A stretch of DNA of 14,105 bases from an uncultured Bacilli bacterium. GTDB taxonomy: Bacteria; Bacillota_I; Bacilli_A; RF39; UBA660. Below are positions 12,788-14,105 of this stretch, piece by piece. The translations under genes were made by a program, and so were the position numbers. Under the pieces are notes generated by a model, which was not told the DNA's origin, searched no databases, and was given only the letters and a program-made list of their open reading frames with translations. The stretch is from the NCBI GenBank assembly GCA_944358225.1, contig CALVQP010000031.1:1-14105 (forward strand), read 5' to 3'. Positions within the stretch are counted from its first letter, which is position 1. Each line of letters begins with the position of its first letter.

Positions 12788-13861
12788 TTATTTTAAGATG
12801 ATATTTTCTTCATACTCGGATAAATAATTATCAATTAAAACTAAGTTACCATCTTCAATTTTAAAAACTGATACTTGCGGAATATTTATATCATCTGCTT
12901 TAACTGCTATTTTTTTTCTATAATAATATAATTTATTATCTTTAATTTCATAAATTCCTGTTGATTTTTCTATTTCTTTTCTAGCTAATTTTTTCCAATC
13001 GTTAGGTATTGCAGATAAATATTTAATTTCTAAAGATGCTGTAAATTCTTGTTTATTCATATCTACATCATCTAAAAAAGAAATAACTAATCGAGGTGTA
13101 AACTCTTTATCTTCAGAAAGTGAAATTGTCTCGTTATTAAGAGTATGAAATCTTTTCATACCATTTAATTTTTTAGAATAATCGCTCATTTTTTCGGTAA
13201 AGCAATAATCTTTTTCAACTATTTCATAAGAAATTGTACTATATAAGAAATGATTTTTAACTGAATAATTAATTATAGAAAAATCTTCTTTTTCATCATA
13301 ATAGTAAATAGTATTATTACAAGTAGAATATTTTAATGTTTTTAAATATTTTTTTACTTCATTTTCAACAATATTAGCATTTCTTAAGTTTTTCAATGAA
13401 TAACTTCGATCATTATTTTTGACCATGAATGATGCTTTAGGAATTCCTATATTTATATTTCTATTAGAATGTGAATAGTCTACATTTTTTATCTCAAAGC
13501 CAAGATAAATATTTCTAAATATAAGATATATTATAATAAGAAGTAATATAACTATACATAAGATTATTCTTTTAGTTTTTTGTTTATTCTTTTTGTTTAG
13601 TTGGCTCTTAATTTTGGCAATTTCTTCTTCCGTATTTATTTTTCTAGTAGTTTGCTTTTTACCATCCAAGATGTCATTAACTTCTACATCCAAAATTTTA
13701 GCTAGCTGTTTTAATAATGTGATATCAGGTAAACTTAAACCTCGTTCCCATTTGCTAACAGCTTTATCAGTTACAAATAATTTATTACCAAGTTCTTGTT
13801 GCGTTAAGTTTTTTTCTTTTCTTATACTAGCAATAAATTTTCCTATTTTATTATTATCCAC
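12788..13861 (-). CDS. Membrane-anchored XRE-family regulator with unknown extracytoplasmic domain
   Basis: 357 residues in three parts. Residues 7-65 are a Cro/C1-type helix-turn-helix close to classical examples (LTQQELGNKLFVTDKAVSKW at 19-38, then PDITLLKQLAKILDVEVNDIL). A Lys-rich linker and one hydrophobic helix (99-115) follow. About 240 residues then lie outside the membrane; this domain matches no family I know, looks alpha-plus-beta, and has exactly two Cys (181 and 220). The layout is that of a one-component sensor: an outside domain senses a signal and a cytosolic DNA-binding domain controls genes. The start is GTG, seven bases after GAGGTGA. A -10 box lies at 13895-13900. It heads a cluster with two unrecognised small proteins, which may be its targets or partners. 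Family of the HTH is certain; the signal is unknown. Confidence 0.85.
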   Translation of the reverse strand: MDNNKIGKFIASIRKEKNLTQQELGNKLFVTDKAVSKWERGLSLPDITLLKQLAKILDVEVNDILDGKKQTTRKINTEEEIAKIKSQLNKKNKQKTKRIILCIVILLLIIIYLIFRNIYLGFEIKNVDYSHSNRNINIGIPKASFMVKNNDRSYSLKNLRNANIVENEVKKYLKTLKYSTCNNTIYYYDEKEDFSIINYSVKNHFLYSTISYEIVEKDYCFTEKMSDYSKKLNGMKRFHTLNNETISLSEDKEFTPRLVISFLDDVDMNKQEFTASLEIKYLSAIPNDWKKLARKEIEKSTGIYEIKDNKLYYYRKKIAVKADDINIPQVSVFKIEDGNLVLIDNYLSEYEENIILK

Positions 13862-13894
13862 AGTTTTTCACCTCAAAATAATCATATCACATAA

Positions 13895-13900
13895 ATTATA
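13895..13900 (-). promoter_or_regulatory. Probable -10 box of the membrane-anchored regulator
   Basis: A TATAAT hexamer on the minus strand lies 33 bp before the GTG start, leaving a leader long enough for the GAGGTGA site (13868-13874). No clear -35 box is present. A second candidate, TGATATGAT at 13881-13889, would start transcription almost on the ribosome binding site and is less likely. Confidence 0.4.
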
Positions 13901-13958
13901 TTTCTGGCTCGACTGTTAGTTTAGTTAATCAATAATATGAATTAATTAAGCAGAATTA

Positions 13959-13985
13959 AAAGGATTGTTTTCTATATAATCCTTT
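13959..13985. repeat. 8-bp inverted repeat in the intergenic region
   Basis: AAAGGATT (13959-13966) and AATCCTTT (13978-13985) are exact reverse complements around an 11-base loop. On the minus strand the sequence after it has only a short T run, so it would be a poor second terminator behind the one at 14006-14029. It lies upstream of the membrane-anchored regulator and could be an operator. Confidence 0.4.
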
Positions 13986-14005
13986 CATTAAGTACTTTTA
14001 AAATC

Positions 14006-14029
14006 AAAAAAATGGAGCCTTTCGGCTCC
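14006..14029 (-). terminator. Strong terminator of a transcript entering from the right
   Basis: GGAGCC-TTTC-GGCTCC (14014-14029), read on the minus strand with a GAAA tetraloop, is followed by A and seven T residues (14006-14012). It must serve a minus-strand gene or RNA beyond position 14105. Just before it on that strand lies an 8-bp stem GAAGTTGT / ACAACTTC (14040-14047 with 14066-14073), so the incoming RNA ends in two hairpins. Confidence 0.85.
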
Positions 14030-14105
14030 TTCAGGGGGCGAAGTTGTTTAGTCACTTTTTATTTTACAACTTCATTTTTCCCTTATTTTTTAACTTTTTT
14101 TGTTT

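Noticed and set aside
13593..13919. 108-residue plus-strand frame opposite the XRE regulator
   Set aside because: It overlaps the recognised HTH and membrane segment on the other strand; its hydrophobic look is the antisense of Lys/Glu-rich coding sequence.
14064..14105. Possible Lys-rich C terminus of a minus-strand gene entering from the right, ending in TAA at 14064-14066
   Set aside because: Only 13 codons of low-complexity sequence are visible, and an open frame this short is expected by chance.
1..14105. CRISPR array or insertion sequence
   Set aside because: No regularly spaced direct repeats and no transposase or cas-like protein were found on either strand.

Overview
The window is visibly AT-rich, densely packed DNA from a low-GC Gram-positive bacterium. 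Typical Bacillota-type Shine-Dalgarno sequences (AGGAGG, GGAGG, GAGGTGA) precede most genes, promoters are sigma-A-like, and the gene types (YfhO, RluA, a YhcC-like radical SAM protein) fit an uncultured gut Bacilli or Erysipelotrichia-like lineage. That placement is inference; no marker in the window fixes the species. The standard code applies: tryptophan is always TGG and all proteins are full length. None of the 14 genes ends in TGA (12 TAA, 2 TAG).

Left part (1-3709). On the minus strand lie trpS, a small two-helix membrane protein upstream of it (probably co-transcribed), and a short-chain dehydrogenase resembling 3-alpha-hydroxysteroid dehydrogenases. Divergent to these is an RluA-type pseudouridine synthase, followed by a minus-strand tRNA-Asn(GTT) with its own promoter and terminator.

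Middle (3710-5520). Two tandem small XRE repressor-like genes (minus) lie beside a divergent 62-residue coiled-coil ORF. Both XRE genes carry the same GAAGTTGTAC palindrome over the -35 region of their promoter, which looks like an autoregulatory operator. The copy between the two genes is flanked by an 11-bp inverted repeat that can mask the second gene's ribosome binding site. This small cassette is the best candidate for an undescribed regulatory module. The 62-residue ORF overlaps tail to tail with a YhcC-like radical SAM gene.

Centre right (5541-11700). A 12-helix MFS transporter precedes a cytosolic GH31 alpha-glycosidase, suggesting uptake and hydrolysis of an alpha-linked sugar. The GH31 enzyme has Glu where the acid/base Asp normally sits. 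It converges on a large YfhO-family membrane protein, and the two share a bidirectional terminator built from the ends of both genes.

Right part (11761-14105). A minus-strand accessory cluster contains a membrane-anchored XRE regulator with an unknown extracytoplasmic domain, followed by two unrecognised small proteins and a terminator. At the far right a strong minus-strand terminator ends a transcript entering from outside the window.
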